Of a DNA stretch of 50,761 nucleotides, positions 17,473-25,869 are shown one piece after another; within the stretch, counting starts at the first letter, position 1, and each line of letters starts with the position of its first letter. Origin of the DNA: Comamonadaceae bacterium. Lineage in GTDB: Bacteria; Pseudomonadota; Gammaproteobacteria; Burkholderiales; Burkholderiaceae_C. Where the stretch lies: the NCBI GenBank assembly GCA_947374485.1, contig CANCCF010000010.1, positions 1-50,761 of the forward strand. The letters are read 5' to 3'. A model generated the notes under the pieces. It searched no databases and was not told the DNA's origin. It saw only the letters and a program-made list of their open reading frames with translations. The position numbers and the translations under genes were made by a program.

Positions 17473-18357
17473 TCATAGGACCTGCCTGGCCTTCTGCCGG
17501 GCACCCAGCAAACGCGACAGGCCCACAGCCAGGCCCATCACCACAAACGACACCACCATGGTGACCGTGCCCAGCGCATAGATGCTGGGCGTGGTAACGG
17601 TGGTGGTGAGGCCCTGCAACTCCAGCGGCAAGGTGTTGACATCGCCGATGGCTTGCGAGGTGCGGGCAATCTCGTCCCAGCTCAGCGTGAAGCCGAACAT
17701 GCCAATGCCCACCACCGAGGGCGCGATCAGCGGCAGCACCACGTATCTGAAACCCTGCCAGGGTGTGGCGCCCAGGTCGCGTGCGGCTTCTTCATAAGCC
17801 GGGTTGAAGCGGTTGAAGATGGCGAACATGATCAATAAGCCAAAGGGCAGCGTCCAGGTCAGGTGCGCGCCCAGCGCCGAGGTGTAGATGCCCAAGGCAG
17901 TGCCGTAGTTGTCCAGGCTGTCTTGCAGGCCAAAGATCTCCAGCACCTTCTTGATGCCCGAATCCAGCAGACGGAATTCCAAGCCTATGCCCAGCGAGAC
18001 GATGATGGAGGGCATGATCAGGCTGGCCACCACCACAAAGAACAGGATGCTGCCGCCGCTGAGTTTCTTGCGAAAGGCCAGACCGGCCAGCACCGAGAAC
18101 ACCACGGTAAAGGCCATCACCGTCAGGCCCAGACCCAGCGAGCGCCACAGGGCCGCGCCGATGTCCACCACGCCGAGTCCTTCGGCCAATTTATAAAACC
18201 AGTGCAAGGACAGGCCGCGCATGGGGAAGGTCAGGCCGCCCTCAGGCCCCTGAAAACTCAGCACCACGATGACCAGCATCGGTCCGTAGAGGAAGAGCAC
18301 ATAGGCGGCGAAGAAGATCGCCAGGGGCCAGAAACCGGCAGCGCGTTTTTCGATCAT
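17473..18357 (-). CDS. ABC transporter permease, PotC-type
   Basis: A 294-residue inner-membrane permease with about six hydrophobic helices, beginning with FWPLAIFFAAYVLFLYGPML. The EAA loop that contacts the ATPase is visible as EEAARDLGATPWQGFRYVVLP. It matches the PotC/YdcV half of polyamine/opine/2-aminoethylphosphonate-type importers. It follows the first permease after a 91-base spacer filled by a dispersed repeat (18361-18440), so translation coupling between the two permeases is broken by the insertion. Confidence 0.9.
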   Translation of the reverse strand: MIEKRAAGFWPLAIFFAAYVLFLYGPMLVIVVLSFQGPEGGLTFPMRGLSLHWFYKLAEGLGVVDIGAALWRSLGLGLTVMAFTVVFSVLAGLAFRKKLSGGSILFFVVVASLIMPSIIVSLGIGLEFRLLDSGIKKVLEIFGLQDSLDNYGTALGIYTSALGAHLTWTLPFGLLIMFAIFNRFNPAYEEAARDLGATPWQGFRYVVLPLIAPSVVGIGMFGFTLSWDEIARTSQAIGDVNTLPLELQGLTTTVTTPSIYALGTVTMVVSFVVMGLAVGLSRLLGARQKARQVL

Positions 18358-18360
18358 GGC

Positions 18361-18440
18361 AATGCCCGCCCGGCCGCCCGAAGGGCATTGCGCACCCCCT
18401 TGGGGGGCAGCGTATTACACGAAGTGAAAAGCGTGGGGGT
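18361..18440. repeat. Dispersed two-hairpin repeat, intergenic copy
   Basis: The 80 bases hold a stem-loop with arms AATGCCC and GGGCATT (18361-18389), then a CCCCC-TT-GGGGGG hairpin and a conserved tail ending in GCGTGGGGG. The order and spacing match the copy inside icmF (35724-35802). It fills nearly the whole gap between the two permease genes. I associate such elements with Comamonadaceae genomes from memory. Confidence 0.7.
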
Positions 18441-18448
18441 ACACATCT

Positions 18449-19363
18449 CTAGAGTTCTTTCCTGATGTCGACCAAGCGGGTCAGCGCCCAGATGATCATC
18501 AGCACAATCGAGAGAAGAATCACGGCATTGGCCGCCGCCAACGGGAACTGCAGGTAAGACGTCTGCACCTGGATGATCTTGCCCACCGAGGCTATCTGCT
18601 GTCCGCCCATCACGCCGATGGTCACAAAGTCGCCCATGACAATGGTGATGACAAAGATGGAGCCGATGATGATGCCGGTGCGGCACAGCGGCACGATCAC
18701 ATTCCACAGCGTCTGCCAGGCGGTGGCGCCACTGTCGGCCGCGGCCTCCAACAGGCTGCGGTCGATGCGCATCATCGAGTTGAAGATCGGCACGATCATG
18801 AAGGTGGAAAACAGGTGCACAAAGGCCAGCGTCACCGAGAAGCTGGAAAAAAGCAGCCACTCCACTGGCTTGTCTACGGCACCCACGCGCACCAGCACAT
18901 CGTTGACCAGGCCGTTACGACCCAAGAGCGGCACCCAGGCAATCATGCGGATCACATTCGACGTCCAGAACGGAATCGTGCACAGCACGAACAGCACCAC
19001 CTGCATGCCACTGGACTTCACATGGAAGGCCAAAAAATACGAGACAGCAAAGCCCACCAGCAGGGTGAGCAACCAGACCATCACGCTGAACTTGAGCGTG
19101 GACAAATAGGTCTTGAAGGTGACGCACAGTTCGTCACCCGAGAGGCAGCCGTCAAACACGGCCACGTAATTCTTGAAGGTAAAAGCGGGCAGCATTTCGT
19201 ACTGGTTGTAGTCCCAGAAGCTGACCATCAACACCAGCGCCAGTGGCACCAGAAAGAACAAGGCAAAAACAGTTGTCAAAGGCAAGGCCTGCCACCAGGC
19301 CGCAAGGGTGCGGCCTGGTGCTCGGGTCGACACCGGATGTGAGTTGGTAACGGTGGAACTCAT
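18449..19363 (-). CDS. ABC transporter permease, PotB-type
   Basis: A 304-residue permease from ATG 19361-19363 (a TTG two codons earlier is less likely). It has about six hydrophobic helices, first TTVFALFFLVPLALVLMVSF. The EAA loop reads LEAAADSGATAWQTLWNVIVP. It matches the PotB/YdcU half of polyamine/opine-type ABC importers. It lies 31 bases downstream of the solute-binding-protein gene and is followed by a repeat element and the PotC-type permease gene. Confidence 0.9.
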   Translation of the reverse strand: MSSTVTNSHPVSTRAPGRTLAAWWQALPLTTVFALFFLVPLALVLMVSFWDYNQYEMLPAFTFKNYVAVFDGCLSGDELCVTFKTYLSTLKFSVMVWLLTLLVGFAVSYFLAFHVKSSGMQVVLFVLCTIPFWTSNVIRMIAWVPLLGRNGLVNDVLVRVGAVDKPVEWLLFSSFSVTLAFVHLFSTFMIVPIFNSMMRIDRSLLEAAADSGATAWQTLWNVIVPLCRTGIIIGSIFVITIVMGDFVTIGVMGGQQIASVGKIIQVQTSYLQFPLAAANAVILLSIVLMIIWALTRLVDIRKEL

Positions 19364-19394
19364 ATGCAAATCACTTCGGTGTCTTGGTCAACAG

Positions 19395-20675
19395 TTACGC
19401 TGCGACGAACTCATTCCATTTCTGGACCATGTAGGCGTTCTCATCCATCACGGCGTTCCAGCAGGCGATGCCGCCCATGCGCTGCTCGTAGCTGCCGCCG
19501 TCGCGGCTCTCGCCCTTCTTGGCCAGCAGATCGCCGTTGGGGCTCTTGATGTCCTGGGTGGCGGGCTTGCCTTCCATCCAGTAGGCCCACTCGTAGGCTT
19601 CCATCTTGGACTTGGCGGTGTCGAGCACAGCGCTGTAATAGCCCTGGCGGTTCAGGTAGGCACCGGCCCAGCCGTCGAGGAACCAGTTGATGAATTCATA
19701 GGCACCATCGAGCTTCTTGCCGGAGAGCGTGGCGGGCAGACCGAAGCCGGAAGCCCAGGCGCGATAGCCTTCCTTCAGGGGCTGGAAGGTGCAGGCAATG
19801 CCCTTGGTGCGCACGGCTGTAACGGCCGGCGACCACATGGACTGGATCACCACTTCGCCAGACGCCATCAGGTTCACGGACTCGTTGAAGTCTTTCCACA
19901 GGCTGCGGAACTGGCCTTGCTTCTTGGCTTCAATCAGGGTCTTGATGGTCAGGTCAATTTCCTTCTTGGTCATGTTGCCCTTGTCGGGGTACTTGTAGAG
20001 GCCCATGGCCTCGACCACCATGGCGGCGTCCATGATGCCAAGGGAGGGGATGTTCAAAATCGCGGCCTTGCCCTTGAATTCGGGGTTCAGCAACTCGGCC
20101 CAGGACGAGATGGGGCGCTTGATCAGGTCGGGGCGGATGCCCAGCGTGTCGGCGTTGTACACGGTGGGAATGAGCGACATGAACTGGGTCGGCGTGGCCG
20201 AGAACTTCTTGCTGCGCTCGCCTTCGAGGTAGATCACCTTCTTGGGGGCGGTGCCCTGGTCGCCCACGGCCTTGCCGGCGACCTTGCCGGTGGTGAACAG
20301 CGTGGTGATCTTGTCGGCGTTCTTGATCTTCTTGACGTCGATGCCCTTCAAGTTGCCGGTGGGCACGATGTTCTTGAGTGAGAAGTACTCGGAGTCGATC
20401 AAATCGAAACTGTTGGGCGCGGTGACGGCGCGCTTGGTGACGTCGTCGGTGGTGACGGCCACGTACTGGATTTCAATGCCGGTGTCGGCCTTGAATTTTT
20501 CCGCAATGGCCTTGTCCTGGTTCACGGCCGTGCCCAGGTAGCGCAGCACGATGGGTTCGGCGGCGTGGATGGACGGGAACACGCCCGCGGCCAGGATACC
20601 GGCCGTGCCTTTGAGAACCGAGCGGCGCTGCAGGGTGAGCGCGTCCAGGGGCGAGTCTTTGTTTGCGTCTGACAT
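19395..20675 (-). CDS. Extracellular solute-binding protein, PotD-type, Tat-exported
   Basis: A 426-residue periplasmic binding protein. The N-terminus carries a twin-arginine signal (LQRRSVLKGTAGILAAG) cleaved near IHA-AEP, so it should be exported folded. The mature part has the type 2 periplasmic-binding fold of the spermidine/putrescine (PotD/PotF) group: LRYLGTAVNQDKAIAEKFKA, then FDLIDSEYFSLKNIVPTGNL and GLYKYPDKGNMTKKEIDLT. The ligand cannot be read from the sequence; the genomic context suggests a small nitrogenous compound such as a polyamine, ureide or gamma-glutamyl amide. It follows the ATPase gene by 50 bases. Confidence 0.9.
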   Translation of the reverse strand: MSDANKDSPLDALTLQRRSVLKGTAGILAAGVFPSIHAAEPIVLRYLGTAVNQDKAIAEKFKADTGIEIQYVAVTTDDVTKRAVTAPNSFDLIDSEYFSLKNIVPTGNLKGIDVKKIKNADKITTLFTTGKVAGKAVGDQGTAPKKVIYLEGERSKKFSATPTQFMSLIPTVYNADTLGIRPDLIKRPISSWAELLNPEFKGKAAILNIPSLGIMDAAMVVEAMGLYKYPDKGNMTKKEIDLTIKTLIEAKKQGQFRSLWKDFNESVNLMASGEVVIQSMWSPAVTAVRTKGIACTFQPLKEGYRAWASGFGLPATLSGKKLDGAYEFINWFLDGWAGAYLNRQGYYSAVLDTAKSKMEAYEWAYWMEGKPATQDIKSPNGDLLAKKGESRDGGSYEQRMGGIACWNAVMDENAYMVQKWNEFVAA

Positions 20676-20725
20676 GGGAGTAACTCCTTTGGGGGTGGTG
20701 AGGCTTCTTGCGAAGGTTGGGGAAA

Positions 20726-21763
20726 TCAGGGTTGCAGGGTGTGGGCTGACTCTGGCCTCCAGGCCATGTGCACGGCGTCGCCCACGGCAAAGGGGGTGGC
20801 GGCAAACTGTTGCTCGGACAGCATCACCGAGTACTCGGCGGTGCTTACCACGGCGCGCGCGGCGGAGGGGTTTTGCAGGCCCAGCAGCACGTAGGTGCCT
20901 TGGTATTCCACGTCGGTGACGGTGGCCGCGATGCTGGGCAGACCGGTAATCTCTGGCGCATCGGGTTTGCCGATGCGGGTCTGATCGGTGCGCACACCGA
21001 TCTTGCCGCTTGGGGTTTCAATCACGTTGTGGCCGCCCATGAAGCGCGCCACGAATTCGTTGAGCGGCTGGTTGTAGACGGCGTGCGGCGAGCCGCTTTG
21101 CTCGATGATGCCGTGGTTCATCACCACCATGGTGTCGGCCAGGGCCATGGCCTCTTCCTGCGAGTGGGTCACGTGGATGAAGGTCAGGCCCAGCTCCTTT
21201 TGCCAGCGGCGCAATTCAGCACGCATCTGGATGCGCAAGAACGGGTCGAGTGCGGAGAGCGGCTCGTCCAGCAGCAGGGCGCGCGGCTGGGTGATGAGGG
21301 CACGCGCCAGGGCCACGCGCTGCTGCTGGCCGCCGGAGAGTTCGCCGGGTTTGCGCCCAGCCAAATGGCCCATGGCCACGCGCTCGAGCAGGTCCTGCGC
21401 CTTGGCCAAACGCTCGGGCTTCGAGACCCCTTTCATCTTCAAACTGAAGGCCACGTTGTCCAGCGCACTCAGGTGGGGAAACAGGGCAAAACTCTGGAAC
21501 ATCATGGCCGTGCCGCGCTCGGCGGCGGGCAGGTTGGTGATGTTGCGGTTCTCCAGCAGCACATCACCACTGCTCACCGATTCGTGGCCGGCAATCATGC
21601 GCAGCGTGGTGCTCTTGCCGCAGCCCGAAGGCCCCAGCAAACAGCAGTAGCTGCCGCTGGCAATGCGCAGGTTGATGTTGTCCACGGCCGGTTTGCCTGC
21701 GCCATAGCGCTTGGTCAAACCGACCACTTCGATGGCACTGGGAGTAAGGGCGTCTGCATGCAT
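20726..21763 (-). CDS. ABC transporter ATP-binding protein, PotA-type
   Basis: A 345-residue ATPase starting at ATG 21761-21763; another ATG four codons upstream (21775) is possible. It contains Walker A GPSGCGKST, Q-loop MMFQSFALFPH, signature LSGGQQQR, Walker B ALLLDEPLSALD and the H-loop HVTHSQEEA. The C-terminal TOBE-like domain (about 270-345) is typical of PotA/MalK-type subunits. First gene of the minus-strand operon ATPase, binding protein, permease, permease, GntR, racemase. Divergent from the NTF2-like gene across a 207-base control region. Confidence 0.92.
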   Translation of the reverse strand: MHADALTPSAIEVVGLTKRYGAGKPAVDNINLRIASGSYCCLLGPSGCGKSTTLRMIAGHESVSSGDVLLENRNITNLPAAERGTAMMFQSFALFPHLSALDNVAFSLKMKGVSKPERLAKAQDLLERVAMGHLAGRKPGELSGGQQQRVALARALITQPRALLLDEPLSALDPFLRIQMRAELRRWQKELGLTFIHVTHSQEEAMALADTMVVMNHGIIEQSGSPHAVYNQPLNEFVARFMGGHNVIETPSGKIGVRTDQTRIGKPDAPEITGLPSIAATVTDVEYQGTYVLLGLQNPSAARAVVSTAEYSVMLSEQQFAATPFAVGDAVHMAWRPESAHTLQP

Positions 21764-21798
21764 ATGCCTTTGCATTACGCAAAGGCCGTGCCAACGCT

Positions 21799-21830
21799 TT
21801 GTACGCAATCCGCTACCCGACTGTATGCAA
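21799..21830. promoter_or_regulatory. Candidate GntR operator: TGTAYGCAA direct repeats
   Basis: TGTACGCAA (21800-21808) and TGTATGCAA (21822-21830) are direct repeats spaced by 22 bases, about two helical turns, within the divergent control region 21764-21970. The extended first copy TTGTACGCAA approaches the TTGTATACAA-like palindromes bound by FCD-type GntR proteins. Which promoter it controls is not clear. Confidence 0.4.
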
Positions 21831-21970
21831 AATGCACTGCCCTTGTGCGACGTGCATCGCCATGTGGCGTGCGCGGACTGCAAAGCGGTGCACCCTTGGC
21901 GGTGCGCCGGTGCAGGGCACCATGGAACAGAATCTGCTTGGAAGCAGTGCACTTCAACAAGGAATTACCT

Positions 21971-22384
21971 ATGACGACCGAACACCCACTGGGCCCCAAA
22001 GAAATCGTGGAAGAATTTCTGCGCATCGTCATGATCCCCGACCCGGTGGCCGCGCGCGCCTTCACCTCGCCCGAGCTGCGCATCCGCTTCACTGGTGGGC
22101 GCCCCATGCGCGATCCTTCAGAGACCAGCGCCTTCAACGCCGCGCGCTACGCCTGGGTGAAAAAGCGCTTTGAGCAAACCGACCTGGTGGCCGGTGCCAC
22201 CGACGAGGAAGCGACTGTGTACAACATCGGTACCCTGTATGGCGAGTGGCTGGACGGCACGCCGTTTGAGGGCAACCGCTATGTGGACCGCTATGTCGTC
22301 CAGCACGGCAAGATCACCAAGATGGATGTGTGGAACGACAGCGCCGAGTGGATGCTGGTGCGCGCCGGTCTGGCCACGCTCTGA
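21971..22384 (+). CDS. NTF2-like (SnoaL-type) protein
   Basis: A 137-residue protein with a strong ribosome site (AAGGA 7 bases before ATG 21971). The pattern of an N-terminal helix (IVEEFLRIVMIPDPVAARAF) then strands with TVYNIGTLYGEWLDGTPFEG and YVDRYVVQHGKITKMDVWND is the NTF2/SnoaL fold. Such proteins act as small isomerases/hydrolases or as accessory subunits. Its position before a PuuE-like deacetylase and a GGT-family enzyme recalls HpxZ of the Klebsiella hpx system, which is also NTF2-like, but the sequence does not look like HpxZ. First gene of the plus-strand operon, 11 bases before the next gene. Confidence 0.75.
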   Translation: MTTEHPLGPKEIVEEFLRIVMIPDPVAARAFTSPELRIRFTGGRPMRDPSETSAFNAARYAWVKKRFEQTDLVAGATDEEATVYNIGTLYGEWLDGTPFEGNRYVDRYVVQHGKITKMDVWNDSAEWMLVRAGLATL

Positions 22385-22395
22385 CGCAGACGACC

Positions 22396-23325
22396 ATGGA
22401 CACCTTCCCCAGCATTCCGGGTAGCGGCCGCTTTGCCTACAGCGCCATCCACCAGCGCCCCGACTTCTCGTGGCCCGAGGGCAAGCGTCTGGCCGTCTAC
22501 ATCGGCTTCAACCTGGAACACTTTGCCTTTGGCGAGGGACTGGGCGCGGGCATAGGCCCGGCCTCGCCGCAGCCCGACGTGCTGAACTACAGCTGGCGCG
22601 AGTACGGCAACCGGGTGGGCGCCTGGCGCTGCCTGGAACTGTTTGACCAGCTCTGCCTGCCCACCGCCGCGCTGATCAACACGGCGCTGATCGACCATTG
22701 CCCGGAACTGCTGCAGGCCGTCATGGACCGGGGCGACGAGCTGGTGGGCCATGGCCACAGCAATGCGTTTCGCCAGTCTGATTACAGCGAAGAGGACGAA
22801 CGTGTGCTTTTGGCCGGTTGCCGTGCGCGCATCGAAAAGCTGCAAGGCAAGCCACCTGCAGGCTGGCTGTCTCCCTGGATCTCCGAGAGCCGCACGACGC
22901 CCGACCTGCTGGCCGAAGAAGGCTATGCCTACACCCTGAACTGGTGCCATGACGACCAGCCCATGCGCATGCAAACGCGCAGCGGCCCGCCGCTCTGGTC
23001 CATCCCCTACCCGCAGGAGCTCAACGACATCCCCATGGTGATGGGTCGCCAACTCGATGCCTGCGCCTTTGCCGAGCTCATCATCGACAACTTCGACGAG
23101 ATGCTGCTGCAAAGCCAGGGCCAGAGTCTGGTGATGGGCATTGCGCTGCACCCCTACATCGTGGGCCAGCCCTACCGGCTGCGCCACCTGCGCCGCGCGC
23201 TGCAGCACATTGCACAGGCACGGGATGCGGGTTCGGTTTGGGTCACCACGCCGGGGCGCATTTGCGCGCACCTACAAGGGCTGCCGCCAGCACCGGGCCC
23301 CGGCACCCGCGCCAGCGCGCCATGA
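22396..23325 (+). CDS. Polysaccharide-deacetylase-fold hydrolase, PuuE-like
   Basis: A 309-residue protein of the polysaccharide deacetylase (NodB) fold. The stretches YIGFNLEHFAFGEG, YSWREYGNRVGAWRCLELFD, ELVGHGHSNAF and GWLSPWISESRTTPDLLAEEG match the PuuE/cofactor-free allantoinase branch rather than the peptidoglycan deacetylases; there is no signal peptide. PuuE opens the hydantoin ring of allantoin. A cytosolic amide or ring hydrolase is the best reading; allantoin is only one possible substrate. Its stop codon overlaps the start of the GGT-like gene (ATGA at 23322-23325), which implies translational coupling. Confidence 0.8.
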   Translation: MDTFPSIPGSGRFAYSAIHQRPDFSWPEGKRLAVYIGFNLEHFAFGEGLGAGIGPASPQPDVLNYSWREYGNRVGAWRCLELFDQLCLPTAALINTALIDHCPELLQAVMDRGDELVGHGHSNAFRQSDYSEEDERVLLAGCRARIEKLQGKPPAGWLSPWISESRTTPDLLAEEGYAYTLNWCHDDQPMRMQTRSGPPLWSIPYPQELNDIPMVMGRQLDACAFAELIIDNFDEMLLQSQGQSLVMGIALHPYIVGQPYRLRHLRRALQHIAQARDAGSVWVTTPGRICAHLQGLPPAPGPGTRASAP

Positions 23326-24905
23326 AGGCATCGGCCCAATCCCTCAAGGGCATGGTCACCAGCCCGCATGCGCTGGCCACGCAATGCGGTGTGGATGTGC
23401 TGGGCAGCGGCGGCAACGCGATTGAAGCGGCCATTGCCACAGTAGCCAGCCTGTGCGTTACCTACCCGCATTTCTGCGGCTTGGGTGGCGATGCCTTTTT
23501 GCTGGTTGGCGATGCGAATGGCAACGTACAAACCATTTCCGGCATCGGCCAGGCCGCAGCCGACGTGGCTGGCTACCATGGCGCAATTCCCGTGCGTGGT
23601 GCGCGCTCCATGCTCACCAGCGCCGCCACCGTGGACACACTGGCACAGGCCCTGGAAATCAGCCGCAGCCAATGGGCTGGCCAGAAGAGCTGGAGCGCAT
23701 TGCTGGCCCCGGCGATTGAGCAGGCGCGCCATGGTTTTGAGATCAGCGCCTCCGAACGCTTCTGGCTGAACTTTCGCCTGCCCGAGGCCGCCACCCTGCC
23801 CGGCATCTACCCACACCATTTGCACCAGGGACAGGTGCCGCCCGCCGGCTTTGTGCGCAAGCAGCCCGCACTGGCGCGCACTTTTGAAACGCTGGCCGAG
23901 CGCGGCCCGCGTGATTTTTATGAGGGCCGGTTGGCCCAGCAAATTGCCCACGGTTTGCGCAATGCGGGCTCGCCACTGACCGCGCGCGACCTGGCCGCCA
24001 CGCGTGCCCGCATCGAGTCCCCCTTGTCCATGCCCTACCGGGGTGGCGAACTGCTGGCGCACCAGCCGCCCACCCAAGGGTTGACCACGCTGCAAACCAT
24101 GGGCCTGATGCAGCGCTTCGACCTGACGCGCATCACCGAGGGCAGCGCCGACTACTACCACCTGCTGGTGGAAGCCATCAAGCAGGCCTTTATCGACCGC
24201 AACCGCTTTGTCGCCGACCCGGACTTTGCGCAGGTGCCGGTGGCGCGCCTGCTCTCAGCCGCGCACTTGGACCAAGGTGCGCGCGCCATCCGGATGGATC
24301 ACGCCCTGCCCTGGCCGCACGTTTTTCAAACCGGCGACACGGTGTACGTGGGCGCGGCCGATGCGGCGGGCAATACCGTGTCGCTGCTGGCCACGGTGTA
24401 CTTTGACTGGGGCAGCGGCGTGCAAGTGGGCGACACCGGCCTGCTGTGGCACAACCGCGGCGCCTCGTTTTCGCTGGACCCGGCCCACCCCAATACGCTG
24501 GCGCCGGGCAAGCGCCCTTTTCACACCTTGAACCCCGGCATGTACCGCAAGGACGGACGGGTGCAGTTGCTGTTTGGCACGCAAGGCGCCGACGGCCAGC
24601 CGCAGACATTGGCCGCGGTGCTGACGCGCCTGATTGATTACGGCATGGAGCCGATGCAGGCCCTCGCGCGGCCCCGCTTTCTGCTGGGCAAAACATTTTC
24701 CGATGCCAGCGATTCGCTCAAGCTCGAAGACGACGTGCCGCAGGCCGTGGTGGCCGAGCTGCAAAGGCGTGGCCACCGGGTCAGCCTGCTGCCAGCGCAC
24801 AGCCCGCTGATGGGCCACCCGGGCGCCATTGCCATCGACCCGGTGAGCGGCCAGATGCGCGGCGCACACGACCCGCGCAGCGACGGGCTGGCCCTGGGGC
24901 TGTAG
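23322..24905 (+). CDS. Gamma-glutamyltransferase-family Ntn hydrolase
   Basis: A 527-residue protein of the gamma-glutamyltransferase family. N-terminal motifs include MVTSPHALATQCGVDVLGSGG-NAIEAAIA and GGDAFLL. The family is made as a proenzyme that cleaves itself before a threonine; here this is most likely T340 in GDTVYVGAADAAGN. Unlike periplasmic GGT there is no signal peptide, so it should work in the cytosol. Cytosolic members include cephalosporin acylase-like enzymes and oxamate amidohydrolase HpxW. With a PuuE-like hydrolase (ATGA overlap) and a racemase gene nearby, an HpxW-like amidohydrolase is a fair hypothesis; a gamma-glutamyl amide hydrolase is the alternative. Confidence 0.85.
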   Translation: MKASAQSLKGMVTSPHALATQCGVDVLGSGGNAIEAAIATVASLCVTYPHFCGLGGDAFLLVGDANGNVQTISGIGQAAADVAGYHGAIPVRGARSMLTSAATVDTLAQALEISRSQWAGQKSWSALLAPAIEQARHGFEISASERFWLNFRLPEAATLPGIYPHHLHQGQVPPAGFVRKQPALARTFETLAERGPRDFYEGRLAQQIAHGLRNAGSPLTARDLAATRARIESPLSMPYRGGELLAHQPPTQGLTTLQTMGLMQRFDLTRITEGSADYYHLLVEAIKQAFIDRNRFVADPDFAQVPVARLLSAAHLDQGARAIRMDHALPWPHVFQTGDTVYVGAADAAGNTVSLLATVYFDWGSGVQVGDTGLLWHNRGASFSLDPAHPNTLAPGKRPFHTLNPGMYRKDGRVQLLFGTQGADGQPQTLAAVLTRLIDYGMEPMQALARPRFLLGKTFSDASDSLKLEDDVPQAVVAELQRRGHRVSLLPAHSPLMGHPGAIAIDPVSGQMRGAHDPRSDGLALGL

Positions 24906-24939
24906 CGCCGCAGGCCCGTCGCTTGCAGGCCTGGCAGCC

Positions 24940-25869
24940 TCAGGCCGCGCCGCCCAAGCTCGGCGCCTGCCGGCTATCGCTTTGCCGCTGCCGCGCCTCA
25001 TAGAGCGTCAAGAGCCCACCGGCCACACCAAAGAAGGCCACCAGGCCCATGCCCACCGTGGCCCAAAAATCCGGCACATGGTCATACACCAGCCAGCCAC
25101 CCAGAATGGCCATGCCGATCTGCAGGTACATGTAGGGCATCAGCGTGGCCGCAGGCGCGCGCTCAAAAGCCAGAATGAACAGCAGGTTGCCGCAGGTTGC
25201 CGCCAGCCCCATGAGCAACAGGCTCCACCACAGGGCGCTGTCGGCAATCGGCACGTAGACCCACAGCATGGGCACCGTGGCCAGGGCCAGCGCGGTCAAA
25301 CAGGTGTAGAGCAAGGTGGTGATGGCGTCCTCGGTGCGGGCCATTTTGCTGGTGAGCAACTGGTAGGCGGTGTTGACCAGCACCAGGCCCATCGGCCAGA
25401 GCATGGCCCAGCCCAGGCCCGCGCCGCCGGGGCGCACGATCACCAGCGTGCCCAGCAGGCCGCCACCCACCAGCAGCAAACGCAGGGCCGAGACATGCTC
25501 ACCCAAAAAGCGGCTGGCCAGCAGCGTCACCAGCAAAGGCGTGGTCATGGCCAGCGCGGTGTATTCGCCCACCGGCAAAAATTTCAGGCTGTAGAAGGCC
25601 AGCAACTGCACGCCCATCAACAAGCTGCCACGGGTGAGGTGCAGGCCCAGGTGGTCCGTGCGCACACTGGCCACGCCACGCACCGCCAGCACATAGCCGC
25701 CCACCGCCAGGGTCTGCACCAGAAACAGCAGCCACAGCGCCATCATGGGCGGCACAGCGGCGGTGACCCCTTTGGTGGTGGTGTCCAGAATGGCAAAGCA
25801 GCACATGGCCGCCAGCAGCAGCAACAAGCCGCCCCAGGCCGAGGCGCGTACCCGCCCCTGCGCCTTCAA
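24940..25869 (-). CDS. EamA/DMT-family transporter
   Basis: A 309-residue membrane protein with ten hydrophobic segments in two EamA halves, the layout of the drug/metabolite transporter superfamily. The first helix contains LLLLLAAMCCFAILDTTTKG; the second repeat starts near AMLWPMGLVLVNTAYQLLTS. Such proteins usually export amino acids, nucleotides or related metabolites; the substrate is not evident. The likely start is TTG 25867-25869, overlapping the GST stop codon (TTGA), so translation is coupled to the GST gene. Confidence 0.85.
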   Translation of the reverse strand: MKAQGRVRASAWGGLLLLLAAMCCFAILDTTTKGVTAAVPPMMALWLLFLVQTLAVGGYVLAVRGVASVRTDHLGLHLTRGSLLMGVQLLAFYSLKFLPVGEYTALAMTTPLLVTLLASRFLGEHVSALRLLLVGGGLLGTLVIVRPGGAGLGWAMLWPMGLVLVNTAYQLLTSKMARTEDAITTLLYTCLTALALATVPMLWVYVPIADSALWWSLLLMGLAATCGNLLFILAFERAPAATLMPYMYLQIGMAILGGWLVYDHVPDFWATVGMGLVAFFGVAGGLLTLYEARQRQSDSRQAPSLGGAA

